From the NCBI GenBank assembly GCA_016787085.1, contig JAEUVJ010000013.1:62001-126000 (forward strand): a DNA stretch of 64,000 nucleotides, given 5' to 3'. Below, piece after piece: positions 62,389-64,000 of the stretch. The notes beneath the pieces were generated by a model. The model saw only the letters and a program-made list of their open reading frames with translations. It had not been told where the DNA came from and made no database searches. Each line of letters opens with the position of its first letter. The first letter of the stretch is position 1. This DNA comes from Chitinophagaceae bacterium (GTDB taxonomy: Bacteria; Bacteroidota; Bacteroidia; Chitinophagales; Chitinophagaceae). A program made the translations under genes and the position numbers.

Positions 62389-63420
62389 TCAGTCATCGTT
62401 CCACACTTTGGTGCCTTCAGAACAGTTGGAGCAGATATCTATATTCTTCCGGCCTTTTAATATCTGTGTCCTGAATTTAGTGTATTCCCCGTTCTTCCAT
62501 ATCTCTTTGAAAGATTTTTCTCTCAGGTTGCCGAGCCGGTGCTGCGCATCTTTATCAAAACAACAGGGCGCTACTAATCCATCCCATGTGATCACCGGAT
62601 CATGCCATAACCGCCAGCAGTGATTGGCCAGCCGGCCTTTGAATGCATAACCATTGGCCGTTTTCCTGTAGCGGCTGTACTTATCATTTTCAGGTATCAG
62701 GTTGTTGGGGTCCTTTTCATAATCATATACCTGCGCTGTCTTGAACCATACATCGTCTACGCCGATCTCTTTAGCCAGTCTTTTTACATCCTCAGTTTGA
62801 TGCTCATTGGGTTTTACCACCAAAAACTGGAATACGACAAACGGTGTTTTGCTTTTCAGTTCCTTTTTCCATTTCACAATGTTTTTTGCCCCTTCGATCA
62901 CTTTGTCCAGCCTGCCACCTACCCGGTATTGCTGGTACACATCCTGTGTGGTGCCATCAATAGAAATGATCAGGCGATCCAGCCCGCTTTCAATGGTGCG
63001 TTTGGCATTGATATCTGTGAGATAATGCGCATTGGTGGAAGTAGCGGTATATATTCTTTTCTGCGATGCATATTTCACCATATCTAAGAAAGCAGGATTA
63101 AGATATGGCTCACCCTGGAAGTAGAAAACAAGATACAGGAGCTCTCTATGCAACTGGTCTATGGTCTCGCTGAAAAAATCTTTCTCCAGCATCCCGGTAG
63201 GTCTGGTAAAGGCCCGTAACCCGCTTGGACATTCCGGGCAGCGAAGATTACAGGATGTGGTGGGCTCAAAAGAAATGGACACGGGGTAGCCCCATTGAAT
63301 GGGTTTTTTTGTCCACTTGCTTATATAATAGCTGCTGAGTACTTTCACACCATTCCAGGCCCGTCGGGGGGTAAGCTTTAATAAAAGATTGACGCTATCA
63401 TTCCGGTTAAACCTTGCCAT
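62389..63420 (-). CDS. Radical SAM/SPASM-domain protein
   Basis: A 343-residue radical SAM enzyme. The iron-sulfur CxxxCxxC is C57-x3-C61-x2-C64 in TTSCNLRCPEC. The S-adenosylmethionine region includes YFQGEPYLNP and TSTNAHYL. The C-terminal SPASM-like domain has further cysteines in NHCWRLWHDPVITWDGLVAP, then CCFDKD, and ICSNCSEG, which would hold an extra cluster. Such proteins modify peptides, proteins or sugars; no precursor peptide is evident nearby, so the substrate is unknown. It is divergent from pxpB, with about 41 bases between them. Confidence 0.92.
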   Translation of the reverse strand: MARFNRNDSVNLLLKLTPRRAWNGVKVLSSYYISKWTKKPIQWGYPVSISFEPTTSCNLRCPECPSGLRAFTRPTGMLEKDFFSETIDQLHRELLYLVFYFQGEPYLNPAFLDMVKYASQKRIYTATSTNAHYLTDINAKRTIESGLDRLIISIDGTTQDVYQQYRVGGRLDKVIEGAKNIVKWKKELKSKTPFVVFQFLVVKPNEHQTEDVKRLAKEIGVDDVWFKTAQVYDYEKDPNNLIPENDKYSRYRKTANGYAFKGRLANHCWRLWHDPVITWDGLVAPCCFDKDAQHRLGNLREKSFKEIWKNGEYTKFRTQILKGRKNIDICSNCSEGTKVWNDD

Positions 63421-63461
63421 CAGGAAGTAAAGTTAAGTTGGTATCTTCAAACCATAGTACT

Positions 63462-64000
63462 ATGAAATCCGCTATACTGCCATACCGTATTTTTCCTCTT
63501 GGCGATGCTGCTATTACTGTTGATTTCGGCAATATCATTGATGAATCTATTAACCGTCATGTGCTCCGTTTGTTTGATGAACTTAAAAACAACCCCTGGC
63601 CGGGAATGACTGAAGTTGTTCCTGCTTACAGTTCACTTGCCATTTATTATCATGTTCCTGAAGTAAAAAAATCGAATAGTAGCCTGTCTGCTTTTGATAT
63701 TGTCTCTATGCGGGCAAAGGAGTTGATGGAAATGTCGCTGCCGGAAAAAGAGAAGGCATCCGAAATAGTTCGCATTCCCGTTTGTTATGAAAAGGAAATG
63801 GCTCCGGATATTGAGCACCTGGCCGGGGCAAGAAATATTACAATAGAAGAATTGATACGACTGCATACATCAAAAGAATACAGGGTTTATATGCTTGGGT
63901 TTCTTCCGGGCTTTACGTACATGGGTGAAGTGGATGATGCTATTTCAATGGCCAGGAAATCACAGCCGGTAACAGTGCCGGCCGGCAGCGTGGGAATCGC
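63462..64000 (+). CDS. pxpB: 5-oxoprolinase subunit B (KipI family), cut by window end
   Basis: The first 179 residues of a PxpB/KipI-family protein, open to the edge. Family segments are ILPYRIFPLGDAAITVDFG at the start, DLxx-type ARNITIEELIRLHTS and the signature MLGFLPGFTYMGEVD. With PxpA and PxpC it cleaves 5-oxoproline to glutamate using ATP. The next genes, probably pxpC and pxpA, would lie past the window. The ATG at 63462 fits the family start. Confidence 0.92.
   Translation, partial: MKSAILPYRIFPLGDAAITVDFGNIIDESINRHVLRLFDELKNNPWPGMTEVVPAYSSLAIYYHVPEVKKSNSSLSAFDIVSMRAKELMEMSLPEKEKASEIVRIPVCYEKEMAPDIEHLAGARNITIEELIRLHTSKEYRVYMLGFLPGFTYMGEVDDAISMARKSQPVTVPAGSVGI

Noticed and set aside
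62620..63087. 155-residue plus-strand frame
   Set aside because: It is opposite the radical SAM gene, whose motifs are unambiguous.

Overview
The window is a stretch of chromosome from a member of the Bacteroidota, most likely family Chitinophagaceae. The evidence is family-level: a DUF5606 protein, a GLPGLI-family protein, three plug-and-barrel outer membrane proteins with an N-terminal carboxypeptidase-regulatory-like domain, an ELWxxDGT-repeat protein with a type IX secretion (T9SS) tail, LytTR-type two-component signalling, DUF3127, and many promoters of the Bacteroidota form TTG-N19-21-TAnnTTTG. Clear Shine-Dalgarno sequences are mostly absent, as expected for the phylum. I saw no rRNA, tRNA, CRISPR array, insertion sequence or prophage.

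Layout. 1-8.5 kb: partial outer membrane protein, DUF5606, an M3 oligopeptidase, a candidate small RNA, a metal locus (Fur-family repressor and SCO protein divergent from a MerC protein), small membrane proteins and a GH25 lysozyme. 8.5-16.6 kb: LytS/LytTR pair, a SolA-type oxidase, PcrA/UvrD helicase, a 50-residue basic protein, a diheme cytochrome lipoprotein and NagA. 16.6-30 kb: an OmpR-type two-component system divergent from a GLPGLI gene, a Fic protein, two large outer membrane proteins, a secreted protein, a small ORF and the ELWxxDGT protein. 30-43 kb: SWIM-SNF2 helicase, ComB, SRPBCC, GcvT, a MscS channel with a HAD-GT20 osmolyte synthase, and a PadR-PspC operon. 43-50.5 kb: DUF3089 lipoprotein, an orphan exbD broken by a stop codon, universal stress protein, AsnS, MgsA, an OB-fold/YceI pair and RecA. 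50.5-64 kb: PAP2-like protein, a glucosaminidase-SGNH-MBOAT run with a second SGNH protein, DUF3127, sigma-54, a serine hydrolase, GHL10, MarR, DinB, a radical SAM protein and the start of pxpB.

The strongest new signal is regulatory. A composite box of about 37 bp (two TTAAC repeats ten bases apart, a nine-base gap, then GGTTAACC) occurs between the OmpR-type two-component operon and the GLPGLI gene (19135-19171), and again upstream of the outer membrane protein gene at 24033 (24081-24117, minus strand). In both places it ends exactly 21 bases before a -7 element, and no TTG -33 element is present. This suggests that the response regulator activates the GLPGLI and barrel genes together. Other well-placed palindromes predict local control of the Fur/SCO/MerC locus, the PadR-PspC operon, the MscS-osmolyte operon and the OB/YceI operon.
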